Shown here piece by piece: positions 43,207-52,005 of a stretch of DNA of 64,000 nucleotides (within the stretch, counting starts at the first letter, position 1; the number at the start of each line of letters is the position of its first letter). Position numbers and translations under genes: made by a program. The notes beneath the pieces were generated by a model. That model worked only from the letters and a program-made list of their open reading frames with translations. It was not told the DNA's origin and did no database searches. Source of the stretch: Pedobacter faecalis (GTDB lineage Bacteria; Bacteroidota; Bacteroidia; Sphingobacteriales; Sphingobacteriaceae); NCBI RefSeq assembly GCF_030182585.1, contig NZ_JARXOW010000001.1:1984001-2048000 (forward strand), written 5' to 3'.

Positions 43207-44337
43207 TCAAGGCTGCGACAGGTTCATATTGAGCGAAACAGCCACACCCATAGAACGCAGGCGGGTGTTGTATTCACCGATGCCTGTAAGCGGCAGTTTC
43301 AGGAAGGGCTGCAGACCAACATTTACCTTATTGCTTAGCTGGCGGTTGAGGCTGAGGGAAACATTGGCCACGCCGAAGAGGTGCTGGTTCTTGTTTACGA
43401 TCTCACGCTGAGATACCTGCGCAGGTGACCCCACCTCTGCTATACGATATTCATACTTTTCATTGAGCATGAAATAACTGGATATCCCGGTGTTCAGGGA
43501 CAGGGAATTTCGGCCTTTCTCAAATACTTTATAGTTCAGGTTCAGCGGAATATCAAGTACCCTGCAGTCAGCAAACACGTCGGGCGACCTGGATGTGGCA
43601 CCGTAGGCGCTGATGGTAGTACCCCCATAGCCGTACCGTTTCACGGCATACACCAGTCCCGTTGTAACGCTGAGCCTGTCCGACAAGGCGTAAGTACCCA
43701 GCACACCAATGTTGGTGCTGATTTTAGTGGAAAGGTTTGAGGGACTGGTAGAGATGTCGGGGGCAGCGATAATGCTCAGCACAAAGGGCTTGCCTCCCGC
43801 ACGAAGGGGTTTGGCTTCGCTGGGCGGTGGTAGTTGCGTTGCGGGTTCCGCTACAGGTTCCGCTACCGCAGCAATAGCTTCGGTCGGTGACCCTTGCGGG
43901 CCGACATCGGTTTTGCCTGTTGTATCAGGAGCTACTGGCGTCTGAAGCGCAGCGACGGCTTTCCCTCTTGCAGGAATGCCGGCAAACTGAACCGGCTGCC
44001 CAGACCGTTCTGCCGGAGCCTGCGGGGGCGCTGGTATTTGCACTGGCGTTTGCACCTTCTCCTGCGCCGGCACTTCCGCTGTTCTTTGCTTCGATTGCTG
44101 CGTCAGGCTTTGTTGTTTAGCCGGACTGACGGTACGCTGGTTAAGCATCACAAAAAGCGCGATCAGCAAAGCAGCGGCGATGCTGCCTCCGGCGATGAGC
44201 CATAGTGGAAGTACGCGCCGGGGTTTATGGTTGTCGAGCATGGCCGACATCTTCTCCCAATGCGCCTCATCGAAGGGGATGTCGGGCTCGGCTAAGCCCT
44301 TTTTAAAATACTCGTCTATATTATTTTCAGTTTTCAT
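43207..44337 (-). CDS. Membrane protein with anti-sigma-like N-terminus and C-terminal beta-barrel
   Basis: 376 residues with unusual composition. Residues 1-40 are cytoplasmic ('NIDEYFKKGLAEPDIPFDEA'), one helix follows ('LPLWLIAGGSIAAALLIALF'), then a Pro/Gln/Ala-rich linker (about 70-175, 'PVQIPAPPQAPAERSGQPVQ'), and a barrel-like C-terminal domain of the PorT/OMP_b-brl type ('NIGVLGTYALSDRLSVTTGL', 'RVLDIPLNLNYKVFEKGRNS'). An inner-membrane anchor with a beta-barrel domain in one chain is topologically odd. It follows the ECF sigma gene by 24 bp and is likely the partner or anti-sigma component of that gene. Confidence 0.7.
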   Translation of the reverse strand: MKTENNIDEYFKKGLAEPDIPFDEAHWEKMSAMLDNHKPRRVLPLWLIAGGSIAAALLIALFVMLNQRTVSPAKQQSLTQQSKQRTAEVPAQEKVQTPVQIPAPPQAPAERSGQPVQFAGIPARGKAVAALQTPVAPDTTGKTDVGPQGSPTEAIAAVAEPVAEPATQLPPPSEAKPLRAGGKPFVLSIIAAPDISTSPSNLSTKISTNIGVLGTYALSDRLSVTTGLVYAVKRYGYGGTTISAYGATSRSPDVFADCRVLDIPLNLNYKVFEKGRNSLSLNTGISSYFMLNEKYEYRIAEVGSPAQVSQREIVNKNQHLFGVANVSLSLNRQLSNKVNVGLQPFLKLPLTGIGEYNTRLRSMGVAVSLNMNLSQP

Positions 44338-44361
44338 TTGCCGTATGGTATTTCGGACTCA

Positions 44362-44928
44362 TCACGAGCCGTATTTAATGGTTGTTTCCGGAGCATCTGT
44401 TTTCGGCCCGGCCCCGGTTTCACTAAGCATATCCTGCAGCTTTTGCCGGGCTTTAAACAGATTTGATTTCGATGTGCCCACGGAAATGTTCAGCATCCCG
44501 CTGATCTCTTCATGCGTGTAACCGTCGATCGCAAAGAGGTTAAACACCATGCGGTACGCGGGCGGAAGGCGCTGCACCAGCAGCAGCAGGTCTTTGTACG
44601 CGAGGTCTGCATAGACATTCGCATAACTGCCGATATCGTGATGGTCCAACAGGTCGTCGTGCCCGCTGAAGCGGAGATTGGCGCGGTAATGATCTATCGC
44701 GGTATTGGTCATGATCCTTCCAATCCATGCCTTGAAGGGCTTGGCGCTGTCGTACTTTTCGATATGGGTAAACACTTTCAGAAATCCCTCGTTTAAAACG
44801 TCGGCGGCCTCAAAATCATTGATGGCATACCTCCGGCAAATGGCCATGCAATAGCTATAGTATTCCTTATACAGTAAATGCTGACTGGATCGCTCCCTAT
44901 TGATACAACCTCTGATGATGGACTGCAC
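44362..44928 (-). CDS. ECF-type RNA polymerase sigma factor
   Basis: 188 residues. Region 2 is recognisable ('QHLLYKEYYSYCMAICRRYA', 'DVLNEGFLKVFTHIEKYDSA', 'PFKAWIGRIMTNTAIDHYRA'). Region 4 follows ('RLPPAYRMVFNLFAIDGYTH', 'EEISGMLNISVGTSKSNLFK'). It groups with Bacteroidota ECF factors paired with a downstream membrane protein, here the anti-sigma-like gene 24 bp away. The target promoters are unknown. Confidence 0.92.
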   Translation of the reverse strand: MQSIIRGCINRERSSQHLLYKEYYSYCMAICRRYAINDFEAADVLNEGFLKVFTHIEKYDSAKPFKAWIGRIMTNTAIDHYRANLRFSGHDDLLDHHDIGSYANVYADLAYKDLLLLVQRLPPAYRMVFNLFAIDGYTHEEISGMLNISVGTSKSNLFKARQKLQDMLSETGAGPKTDAPETTIKYGS

Positions 44929-45054
44929 TAGCTGTTTATTTCATTCATATATACCGCGCATACGGCCGGCCAACCTGAAAGGTTGCCTTATCACAAAAAT
45001 AAATTTTTTAGGGGGCGGCGACAACCATTCGGATTTTTGCCCCGTAATGCAGAT

Positions 45055-45414
45055 ATGAGCAAACTTTCAACCTTCGCTATTTTGACATGCTTTTACCTGA
45101 TGATGGTAAGCTGTTCCAAGAAACAGGCCGCTGAACTGAAACCAGATGACGGCCCGCCCGATCCGCCGGCAGAGGAGATCACCTACGCCAACTTCGCACA
45201 GGCTTTATTCCAGAACAAATGCAGCGCTTGCCACGCTCCGGGAGGGACTGCCTCGGGCGTGTGGACTTTCAACGGACATGCTTCCGTTGTGGCCAATTCG
45301 AACAGGATCCGCCAGGCCGTACTGGTCAACAAAACCATGCCCAAAACAGGCAGCCTTTCCGCAGCTGAGCTGAGTTCGCTGCAAACCTGGTTCGACAAAG
45401 GTTTACCGCAATAG
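45055..45414 (+). CDS. Small cytochrome c-like lipoprotein
   Basis: 119 residues from the ATG at 45055. Lipoprotein signal ('ILTCFYLMMVSCSKKQAAEL'). One heme-binding motif, CSACH, in 'FQNKCSACHAPGGTASGVWT', and a distal Met region ('VLVNKTMPKTGSLSAAELSS', Met as possible sixth ligand). It matches the short class I-like cytochrome c found in front of YceI and DUF5777 genes in Bacteroidota. A role in periplasmic electron transfer is inferred. The next gene starts 8 bp downstream. Confidence 0.85.
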   Translation: MSKLSTFAILTCFYLMMVSCSKKQAAELKPDDGPPDPPAEEITYANFAQALFQNKCSACHAPGGTASGVWTFNGHASVVANSNRIRQAVLVNKTMPKTGSLSAAELSSLQTWFDKGLPQ

Positions 45415-45422
45415 CCCAATCT

Positions 45423-45968
45423 ATGAAACAGATCTCAACCCTATTTGTGCTGCTGTTTTCGTTGGTGCAGGTGCATGCCCAGCAGGTGCTGATCAGCAGA
45501 AACGCAGCGATATCCTTTTTCTCAAGCACGGTGGTCGAAGACATTGAAGCCAAAAGTAATACGGCAGGTTCTGCGATAAACACCGGCAGCGGGGAAATCG
45601 TGTTCCGCGTGAGCAACACCTCCTTCAGGTTCCAGAAGAAGCTGATGCAGGAGCACTTCAATGAAAACTATATGGAATCGGACAAGTTTCCCCATTCAGA
45701 GTTTAAGGGTAAGATCACGGGTGCCTTCGATCCGCAGAAAGAGGGCAATTACCCGGTCACCGTAAGCGGCAACCTGAATGTACATGGGGTTACAAAAGCG
45801 TATACGGTTCCGGCTAACCTCACCGTGAACAAGGATGGCATAATGGCACGCGCGACCTTTAAAGTCAGGATAGCCGACCATGGCATTAAGATCCCTTCGC
45901 TGGTATTTAAAAACATCGCAGAATTTGTAGAGGTGAGGGTTCAGGCCCTGTATCTCCAGAAAAAATAA
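45423..45968 (+). CDS. YceI-like periplasmic lipid-binding protein
   Basis: 181 residues with signal peptide ('ISTLFVLLFSLVQVHAQQVL'). The YceI lipocalin-like barrel is visible as alternating strands: 'AAISFFSSTVVEDIEAKSNT', 'FPHSEFKGKITGAFDPQKEG', 'YPVTVSGNLNVHGVTKAYTV' and 'ARATFKVRIADHGIKIPSLV'. Family members bind polyisoprenoid lipids in the periplasm. Operon order cytochrome c, YceI-like, DUF5777 is typical and may concern quinone or lipid-linked electron transfer. Confidence 0.85.
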   Translation: MKQISTLFVLLFSLVQVHAQQVLISRNAAISFFSSTVVEDIEAKSNTAGSAINTGSGEIVFRVSNTSFRFQKKLMQEHFNENYMESDKFPHSEFKGKITGAFDPQKEGNYPVTVSGNLNVHGVTKAYTVPANLTVNKDGIMARATFKVRIADHGIKIPSLVFKNIAEFVEVRVQALYLQKK

Positions 45969-45975
45969 CAGCTAT

Positions 45976-46935
45976 ATGAACATAGAATTTAACCAAACGA
46001 ATCAAAAAATCATGTTTGTTCTGGTCTTGTTGTGCCTTGCCCTTTCGGGAATGGCGCAGCAGGATCTTGAAAAGGAACTGGAGACCATACCCCAGGAACG
46101 CGAGAAAGTGACCGCCACGTTTAAGTCGGGTAAACTGATCAACCTGCATACCAATGAAACCATCCACCGCAATGAGCTCGACTTTAAGGTCGACCACCGC
46201 TTTGGTGATATTGCAGGTGATAACGGTGGCATCAGTCAGTTTTTCGGGCTCGACAACTCTACGGATATCCGAATTGGCTTCGACTATGGGGTAAGTGACC
46301 GCCTCACTGCCGGGCTTGCACGTGCCAAGGGTGCTACGGCCGTTCAGCAGCTCATTGAACTCAGCCTGAAATTTCGCCTGCTTCAGCAAACAAGCGACGA
46401 CCGGATGCCGCTGTCGGCCACCGCTTTTGTCAGCAACACCATCGCTGCAGTAAAGGCCAACAAGGACGACCCAACTGCGGCAACCTCTTACAGCAGTTTT
46501 ACCGACCGGATGAACTATGTCAGTCAGCTGATCCTCGCCCGCAAATTCAGTCCGGGCCTATCGCTTATACTCATCCCGAGCTATATTCACCGCAACTACA
46601 CCCAGTTCAATGATCAGAACGACCTCTTCGCACTGGGTGCGGGAGGCAGGTTAAAACTAAGCAAACGGATGTCACTCGTGGTAGATTATACCGTTCCTTT
46701 CCGCAACAAGGAGGAAAAGCAATATCTGGAAACACTCAACCAGACCAGGTTTTACAACGTGCTGGGCGCCGGACTGGAGATGGAAACCGGCGGCCACGTA
46801 TTCCACTTCAACTTCACCAATGCCACCGCCATTCAGGAAATGCAGTTTATTCCGCAGACCACCAGCTCCTGGACAAAAGGCCAGTACCGCTGGGGCTTCA
46901 GTATATCAAGACGGTTTTCTTTTAATAAAAGGTAG
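45976..46935 (+). CDS. DUF5777 family beta-barrel outer membrane protein
   Basis: 319 residues (an inner ATG, 'IMFVLVLLCLALSGMAQQDL', may be the true start of the signal peptide). The barrel shows repeated strands: 'LDFKVDHRFGDIAGDNGGIS', 'STDIRIGFDYGVSDRLTAGL', 'LSLILIPSYIHRNYTQFNDQ', 'RMSLVVDYTVPFRNKEEKQY', ending 'WGFSISRRFSF' with a C-terminal aromatic. These are the features of DUF5777 proteins. It is the third gene of the cytochrome c/YceI operon. Confidence 0.85.
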   Translation: MNIEFNQTNQKIMFVLVLLCLALSGMAQQDLEKELETIPQEREKVTATFKSGKLINLHTNETIHRNELDFKVDHRFGDIAGDNGGISQFFGLDNSTDIRIGFDYGVSDRLTAGLARAKGATAVQQLIELSLKFRLLQQTSDDRMPLSATAFVSNTIAAVKANKDDPTAATSYSSFTDRMNYVSQLILARKFSPGLSLILIPSYIHRNYTQFNDQNDLFALGAGGRLKLSKRMSLVVDYTVPFRNKEEKQYLETLNQTRFYNVLGAGLEMETGGHVFHFNFTNATAIQEMQFIPQTTSSWTKGQYRWGFSISRRFSFNKR

Positions 46936-47031
46936 CGCGGCCGCACCCTCACGTCTTTATCGCAACCGCAACGGCTAATACCTGAAATTCACGCCGGCAA
47001 AACCTTTTCCCGATAATGGTGCTATATTCTT

Positions 47032-47406
47032 ATGATTCAGCTTTTAATCGTAGATGACCATCCCATTGTCCGCGCCGGCTTGATACAACTTTTTGCTTAC
47101 GAACCCGATATCGTTGTCAGCGGAAAGGCAGAAAATGGTGCCGTGGCCCTGAGCCTGATACGCGGCGGCGTCCCTTGTCAGGTAGTGCTTACCGACCTTA
47201 ACATGCCGGAAATTGACGGCATTGAACTTACGAAGACCCTGACAGCCGAATTCCCGGAGATCAGCGTCATCCTGCTTACCATGCATGCCAAGGAAGGCTT
47301 TGCAGAAAAAGCCATGGAAGCAGGCGCCAAAGCATTCGTCTTAAAAGATACCGAAGCGGAAGAGCTTATTGGCACCGTTAGGACAGTAGCGGCCAGGGCC
47401 AACTAA
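47032..47406 (+). CDS. Single-domain response regulator (NarL-like receiver without HTH)
   Basis: 124 residues, only a receiver domain. Acidic pocket 'LLIVDDHPIVRAGLIQLF' (Asp9, Asp10), phosphoacceptor Asp in 'CQVVLTDLNMPEIDGIELTK' (Asp55), Thr and Lys switch residues in 'VILLTMHAKEGFAEKAMEAG' and 'AFVLKDTE'. The NarL-type DNA-binding domain that normally follows is absent; the frame ends after 'GTVRTVAARAN'. It overlaps the convergent histidine kinase gene by 4 bp, which may leave the regulator as a phosphate sink or a truncated relic. Confidence 0.85.
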   Translation: MIQLLIVDDHPIVRAGLIQLFAYEPDIVVSGKAENGAVALSLIRGGVPCQVVLTDLNMPEIDGIELTKTLTAEFPEISVILLTMHAKEGFAEKAMEAGAKAFVLKDTEAEELIGTVRTVAARAN

Positions 47407-48704
47407 AGCCTTATCGTAAAGGTTGTACCCCGCCCCACTTCGCTCTCCACCGCAATCGTTCCCTTTAAAGACTCGACCTGTGTCTTGGTCATATACAAGC
47501 CGAGTCCTTTTCCGTCGCGATCTGAATGCAGTCTGCCGTACAGTGCAAAGATCCGGTGCTGATGCAAATCCAGGTCTATTCCCAGGCCATTGTCCTGGAT
47601 AGAAATCACCGTATGAGTTCCCTCTTTGTAAACGTTTATGTCGATGACGGGCGGTCTCTCTGGCGAACGATACTTCATCGCATTACTGATCAGATTGAAC
47701 AATGCACTCTGGACATAGCTTTTGATGCTGGTCAGTTCATCTGCCAGAGGATCCACGGTTACATGAATGCGTGCAGCACTCTCATCTATTTCTTTTTTAA
47801 GGTTGATACACACCAGCGAGATGATCTCACTTAGCAAAAACGTCTGCATTTTTTCCTCCAGGCTGGACCGTACAGACAACACTGTGTTCAGGTCACGCAA
47901 TACATGATCCATCGACTGGGCGGCTTTGAGGATGTACCCCGTGGTCTCAGCCAGTGATGCTGAAGGAACATCTTCATGGAGAAGCTGTGCCAGGCCAAGG
48001 ATATTCGCGACGGGCGACCGCAGATTGTGTGATACAATATGGCTGAACTGCATCAGCTCGTCATGTCTCCGGTTGAGCTCCGCAATCAGTCGCTCCCGTT
48101 CAAGTTCTGCTTCTTTACGTGCTGTAAAATCACGCGCCGATGCGTAAAACTCCTGAATGCGCCCGGTTTCATCCAGGATAGGGACAACATAATCTTCCAG
48201 CCAAACGTACTTTCCTGTACGTTTATGCTTCATACGGTACACCCGGGTTCTCGGACTTTTAGACGTAAACATCTCTTTTGTAGTTGCTTTCACCCCTTCC
48301 AGATCCTCCGGATGTATGGAGTTCAACCAAAGCAGCGGCTCGTTGCGTACATCATCCACCGAGAACCCGATAACGCCTTCTACATGCGGACTAAGATAAG
48401 TGAAGGTATTTTTAAAAGGGTCTGTCTGGTCTATCGAAACAATATAAAAAACCTGGTCCGATGAGGTGATCAACCGCGTCACCAGCTGATTGGTTTTTTC
48501 AAGTTCTTCACCAAGCCTGTTCAATCCCGCAGTCACCGTATTCAGCGGATCCCCGTCATCCGAAACATCGAGCCGGACAGCGAAGTTACCCCGGCTGAAT
48601 TCTGTAAGCGCTAATATAATCCCATCCAGCCGCGAAGCGGTTATTTTGCACATATCCAAATCTTTGAAAAGTGAAGATCGGTTATTGCCGCGAATAACAG
48701 CCAT
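47403..48704 (-). CDS. PAS-domain sensor histidine kinase
   Basis: 433 residues, no transmembrane helix. A HAMP-like or helical lead-in ('LDGIILALTEFSRGNFAVRL') is followed by a PAS/PAC domain ('QVFYIVSIDQTDPFKNTFTY', 'RMKHKRTGKYVWLEDYVVPI'). The dimerisation helix has the phosphoacceptor His ('MQFSHIVSHNLRSPVANILG') and the ATPase domain has N ('ALFNLISNAMKYRSPERPPV'), G1 ('IQDNGLGID') and G2 ('GKGLGLYMTK') boxes. All catalytic boxes are present. It converges on the receiver gene with a 4-bp overlap, so the two are cognate candidates. Confidence 0.9.
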   Translation of the reverse strand: MAVIRGNNRSSLFKDLDMCKITASRLDGIILALTEFSRGNFAVRLDVSDDGDPLNTVTAGLNRLGEELEKTNQLVTRLITSSDQVFYIVSIDQTDPFKNTFTYLSPHVEGVIGFSVDDVRNEPLLWLNSIHPEDLEGVKATTKEMFTSKSPRTRVYRMKHKRTGKYVWLEDYVVPILDETGRIQEFYASARDFTARKEAELERERLIAELNRRHDELMQFSHIVSHNLRSPVANILGLAQLLHEDVPSASLAETTGYILKAAQSMDHVLRDLNTVLSVRSSLEEKMQTFLLSEIISLVCINLKKEIDESAARIHVTVDPLADELTSIKSYVQSALFNLISNAMKYRSPERPPVIDINVYKEGTHTVISIQDNGLGIDLDLHQHRIFALYGRLHSDRDGKGLGLYMTKTQVESLKGTIAVESEVGRGTTFTIRL

Positions 48705-48803
48705 GTAAATACTAATCTATAATACTTCTTATTAAATGTGATTGGGGCCTCTGCGGATGAATGGAATTTTTGGGCATGAGCTGCCAGTTATGTATTTTTG
48801 GGC

Positions 48804-49379
48804 ATGAAAACAGCAGATCAAGATCAAGCGCGGGAACTTACGATCAGTGCCGGTCAGGCACAACTCAAATCGATCGCCTATTTTTTACCCTTTGCATTCG
48901 TATTCGTGTTGGTTTTTTATTTGCTCTGGCCTAACCAGCTTTCCCTCGCTCATTATAAAGAAATTTTACCTCCGGGTGTCCAGGGTTTAGTTTGGCTGGT
49001 AGGCATCATGCTAGCAGGCATTGTTGTGCATGAACTGATCCATGGCCTTACCTGGGCGCTTTTCGCCAGTTCAGGCTTCCGGACCATCAGGTTTGGGATA
49101 CTATGGAAATCTTTGACGCCCTATTGCCACTGTACGGAGCCGTTACGGCTCAGGCATTACCAGATTGGGGCGGCTGCGCCCGGAATCATTCTTGGAATAA
49201 TCCCTACACTGATCGCCATACTTACCGGCAGCATTTCATGGCTGGCTTTCGGACTTTTCTTTACGCTGGCCGCTGGCGGGGACCTATTGATTATCTTAAT
49301 GCTGCGAAACGAATCCAAACAGAGCTTTATACAAGATCATCCTAATAAGATCGGATGCCTGGTCTATAAAAAACCCTGA
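48804..49379 (+). CDS. DUF3267-type membrane metalloprotease
   Basis: 191 residues from the ATG at 48804. Four hydrophobic helices ('YFLPFAFVFVLVFYLLWPNQ', 'GLVWLVGIMLAGIVVHELIH') and an HExxH motif at the end of the second: 'VVHELIHGLTWALFASSG'. 'FGILWKSLTPYCHCTEPLRL' carries further Cys/His. This is the DUF3267 (site-2-protease-like) family, whose substrates are unknown. It converges on the AraC gene with a 16-bp overlap. The region before the start contains TTTTTGGGCATGA twice (48770 and 48796), possibly a duplicated leader. Confidence 0.8.
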   Translation: MKTADQDQARELTISAGQAQLKSIAYFLPFAFVFVLVFYLLWPNQLSLAHYKEILPPGVQGLVWLVGIMLAGIVVHELIHGLTWALFASSGFRTIRFGILWKSLTPYCHCTEPLRLRHYQIGAAAPGIILGIIPTLIAILTGSISWLAFGLFFTLAAGGDLLIILMLRNESKQSFIQDHPNKIGCLVYKKP

Positions 49380-50251
49380 CGGAATTCCATAGGAGATAAA
49401 TTCGTCTTCCTTTTAAAAAGGGTGCTGAAGGACTGCGCGTGCTCAAAGCCCAAAGCATACGCAATTTCACTAACGGAGAGATCGGTCGTGGAAAGTTTTT
49501 CCTTGGCTTTTGCGATCAGTTTTTCGTGAATATGCTGCTGCGTGTTCTGCCCGGTATGCACACGCAGCAAGTCACTCAGGTAATTGGGCGAAAGGTTCAT
49601 CTGCGAGGCAATATGCTGTACCGTAAGCAAGGCCTGAACGTCCTTATCGAAATAGTTGTCGACCAACTGCTCAAACTTGCTCAGCAGCGCATGGTTATGG
49701 CTTTTTCTGGTCAGAAACTGCCGCTCATAAAAACGGTTTGAGTATTTCAGCAGACTTTCAATCTGCGTTAGGATAATCTCCTGGGTATGCTTGTCGATAT
49801 GCCTGCACTCCCTGTCAATCTTTTCCAATATGGCAATCAGATCCCCTTCTTCCTCAGCCGAAAGGTGCAGGGCTTCATTCACGGCATAGTCAAAGAAACC
49901 GTAGCGGTGGATGTTGCTCGCCAGAGGGTGCTGTAAGAGAAAGTCGGGATGAAAGATGAGCAGGTAACCGGACCCGCATTCCATATTCTGCAGGTCCAGT
50001 TGCTGCACCTGGTTCGGCGCCGTAAAACTCAGTACGCCCTTATCATAATCGTAATGCTGCTGCCCGTACCTGATCTTACCCTTGGCTTCACGCTTTAGCG
50101 CCACGCAGTAAAAACGGTTCACAAAGCCCTTCCAGATCTCATCTTCCAGGAAAATGCTTTCCTCCAGGTTAATCACACTCACCAGCGGGTGCCGTGGTTC
50201 GGGCAGCGACAACAACCGGTGAAATTCTGATATGGAGTTAATGGCGTTCAT
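49364..50251 (-). CDS. AraC-family transcriptional regulator
   Basis: 295 residues. An N-terminal cupin-like sensing domain ('FVNRFYCVALKREAKGKIRY', 'NQVQQLDLQNMECGSGYLLI') is followed by the paired HTH domain: 'LLTVQHIASQMNLSPNYLSD' and 'LSVSEIAYALGFEHAQSFST' then 'LFKRKTNLSPMEFRQ'. It stands 9 bp in front of the aldo-keto reductase gene in the same direction and very probably controls it. AraC-AKR pairs are widespread in Bacteroidota. Confidence 0.92.
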   Translation of the reverse strand: MNAINSISEFHRLLSLPEPRHPLVSVINLEESIFLEDEIWKGFVNRFYCVALKREAKGKIRYGQQHYDYDKGVLSFTAPNQVQQLDLQNMECGSGYLLIFHPDFLLQHPLASNIHRYGFFDYAVNEALHLSAEEEGDLIAILEKIDRECRHIDKHTQEIILTQIESLLKYSNRFYERQFLTRKSHNHALLSKFEQLVDNYFDKDVQALLTVQHIASQMNLSPNYLSDLLRVHTGQNTQQHIHEKLIAKAKEKLSTTDLSVSEIAYALGFEHAQSFSTLFKRKTNLSPMEFRQGFL

Positions 50252-50260
50252 AATACGAAT

Positions 50261-51271
50261 TTAATCAATTAAACCCATACTGAACTCATCATAAGGCGCG
50301 CCGGTATCCGTTCCTAAGGGCACAATGTTTTCCAGTTCCGAAAGATCGGCAGCGGTCAGCTCAATGCGCGTCGCCGCGAGGTTCTGCTCCACATACTTCC
50401 TGCGTTTGGTTCCCGGAATTGGCAGTATGCCCTTACTCATGATCCAGGCCAGGGCCAGCTGCGATGATGTAACACCCTTGGCTTCCGCCATCGCTTCAAT
50501 GGCGCTTACCAGTTCGATATTCTTAACAAACATCTCGCCCTGGAAACGTGGGATCGCCCTTCTGAAATCGTTCTCCGGAAGGTCGTCGATGCTTTTGATC
50601 TGTCCTGATAAAAAGCCCCTGCCCAATGGTGAATAAGCAACAAAGCCGATGCCGAGTTCATGTAATTTAGCCAGCACCCCACGCTCCTCCACTGTTCTTT
50701 CAAATAGCGAATATTCACTTTGCACGGCAGTGATGGGATGTACAGCATGCGCCCGCTCAACAGTTTCAGAGGATACTTCCGACAGCCCGATATAACCTAC
50801 TTTTCCTTCCCTGACAAGTTCGGCCATGGCTTCAACCGTTTCTTCGATCCGGGTATTCTTATCCAGCCGGTGCAGGTAATACAGATCGATATAATCTGTA
50901 TTGAGATTTTTCAGAGAACGTTCTAAAGCTTTCCTGACATAATCCTTTTTACCGTTAATGGCCGAGGTGACTTTGTTGTTGTCGTCGATCTCCCAGCCAA
51001 ATTTGGTTGCCAGAATATACTGGTCCCGCTTCCCGCTCATGGCCTTCGCAATGAGCTGTTCATTCTTAAACGGCCCATACAGATCCGCCGTATCCAGAAA
51101 ATTACCGCCCAGCTCCAGCGAACGGTGAATCGTCGCAATAGCCTCCTGCTCATCTGCGGGACCATACATATGGCCCTCCTCAAAGCCTGTCATGCCCATA
51201 CAGCCCAGGCCAATCATCGGCACAGCCAAGCCCTGGCTGCCCAATGCCATTTGTTTTATTTCCTTTTCCAT
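50261..51271 (-). CDS. Aldo/keto reductase
   Basis: 336 residues from the ATG at 51271; longer frames have an implausible N-terminus. AKR motifs: 'LGCMGMTGFEEGHMYG', 'LGGNFLDTADLYGPFKNEQL' (Asp and Tyr of the catalytic tetrad), 'YILATKFGWEID' (Lys), 'IDLYYLHRLD' (His), and the cofactor part 'AVQSEYSLFERTVEERGVLA', 'VAYSPLGRGFLSG', 'ILPIPGTKRRKYVEQNL', which favours NADPH. It reduces aldehydes or ketones; the natural substrate is unknown. Co-transcribed with the AraC gene. Confidence 0.93.
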   Translation of the reverse strand: MEKEIKQMALGSQGLAVPMIGLGCMGMTGFEEGHMYGPADEQEAIATIHRSLELGGNFLDTADLYGPFKNEQLIAKAMSGKRDQYILATKFGWEIDDNNKVTSAINGKKDYVRKALERSLKNLNTDYIDLYYLHRLDKNTRIEETVEAMAELVREGKVGYIGLSEVSSETVERAHAVHPITAVQSEYSLFERTVEERGVLAKLHELGIGFVAYSPLGRGFLSGQIKSIDDLPENDFRRAIPRFQGEMFVKNIELVSAIEAMAEAKGVTSSQLALAWIMSKGILPIPGTKRRKYVEQNLAATRIELTAADLSELENIVPLGTDTGAPYDEFSMGLID

Positions 51272-51397
51272 AAAGCAAAGATCGCCAAGGCATGTAGCGT
51301 CCATGTATGCAAACCCCCGAAGCTTGTAAGCAAAGCCCTGAAAATTCATTTGTGTATTCAAAAAATACAGCTGATATTGCGCTACCAACCCTCTTGT

Positions 51398-51964
51398 ATG
51401 AAAAAACAAATCACCTTTATTGTCACCTACGTACTATCAATTGCCGCCCTCTTGGCCCTGATCTATACAGTTAAGATCAACACCTTTCAATTCGCCTGGT
51501 TACTTAACTTCCTGCTTATGATCTGTATGACATTCGCGTCTCAGGCCAGGCAAAACAAACTGACTTCCACCTATTACGAGCAAAAAGCATGGGAACAGAA
51601 AGGCAGGATATACGAATACATTGGCATAAACTTCTATAGAAAACTACTCGTTTGGGTAGGCTGGGAAAAGCTGACCAGAAAAACGCTCCCGATCGAAAAC
51701 AACACGGAAGCGCTTACGAGGCTCTATCGCCAGACAAAAATATCCGAACGCGACCATGCAGTCATATTCATGATCGTGCTTGGATTCAATGTGTACGTAG
51801 CGTTAATATTCGGTTTTTCTAAATCCCTTTCACTGCTGATACTAAATATCCTGCTAAATCTGTACCCGATATTCCTTCAGCGCTATAACCGCCCGAGAAT
51901 AAAGCGGGCTTTGAGCTCAAGCCAAATCAGACAGCAAGGAAAAGCAGCTGTTCTGCAACTCTAA
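51398..51964 (+). CDS. Membrane protein resembling glycosyl-diaponeurosporenoate acyltransferase (CrtO-like)
   Basis: 188 residues from the ATG at 51398. Hydrophobic helices at 'ITFIVTYVLSIAALLALIYT', 'FAWLLNFLLMICMTFAS' and near the C-terminus ('HAVIFMIVLGFNVYVALIFG', 'SLSLLILNILLNLYPIFLQR'). The motifs 'YYEQKAWEQKGRIYEYIGIN' and the ending 'LYPIFLQRYNRPRIKRA' match the small acyltransferase family of staphyloxanthin-type carotenoid synthesis, although no other carotenoid gene is nearby. Treated as a family resemblance only. It diverges from the aldo-keto reductase gene. Confidence 0.55.
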   Translation: MKKQITFIVTYVLSIAALLALIYTVKINTFQFAWLLNFLLMICMTFASQARQNKLTSTYYEQKAWEQKGRIYEYIGINFYRKLLVWVGWEKLTRKTLPIENNTEALTRLYRQTKISERDHAVIFMIVLGFNVYVALIFGFSKSLSLLILNILLNLYPIFLQRYNRPRIKRALSSSQIRQQGKAAVLQL

Positions 51965-52005
51965 AGCTTAATGCATAGTGGTTTGATTTTTGAATGTAGC
52001 AGGGC

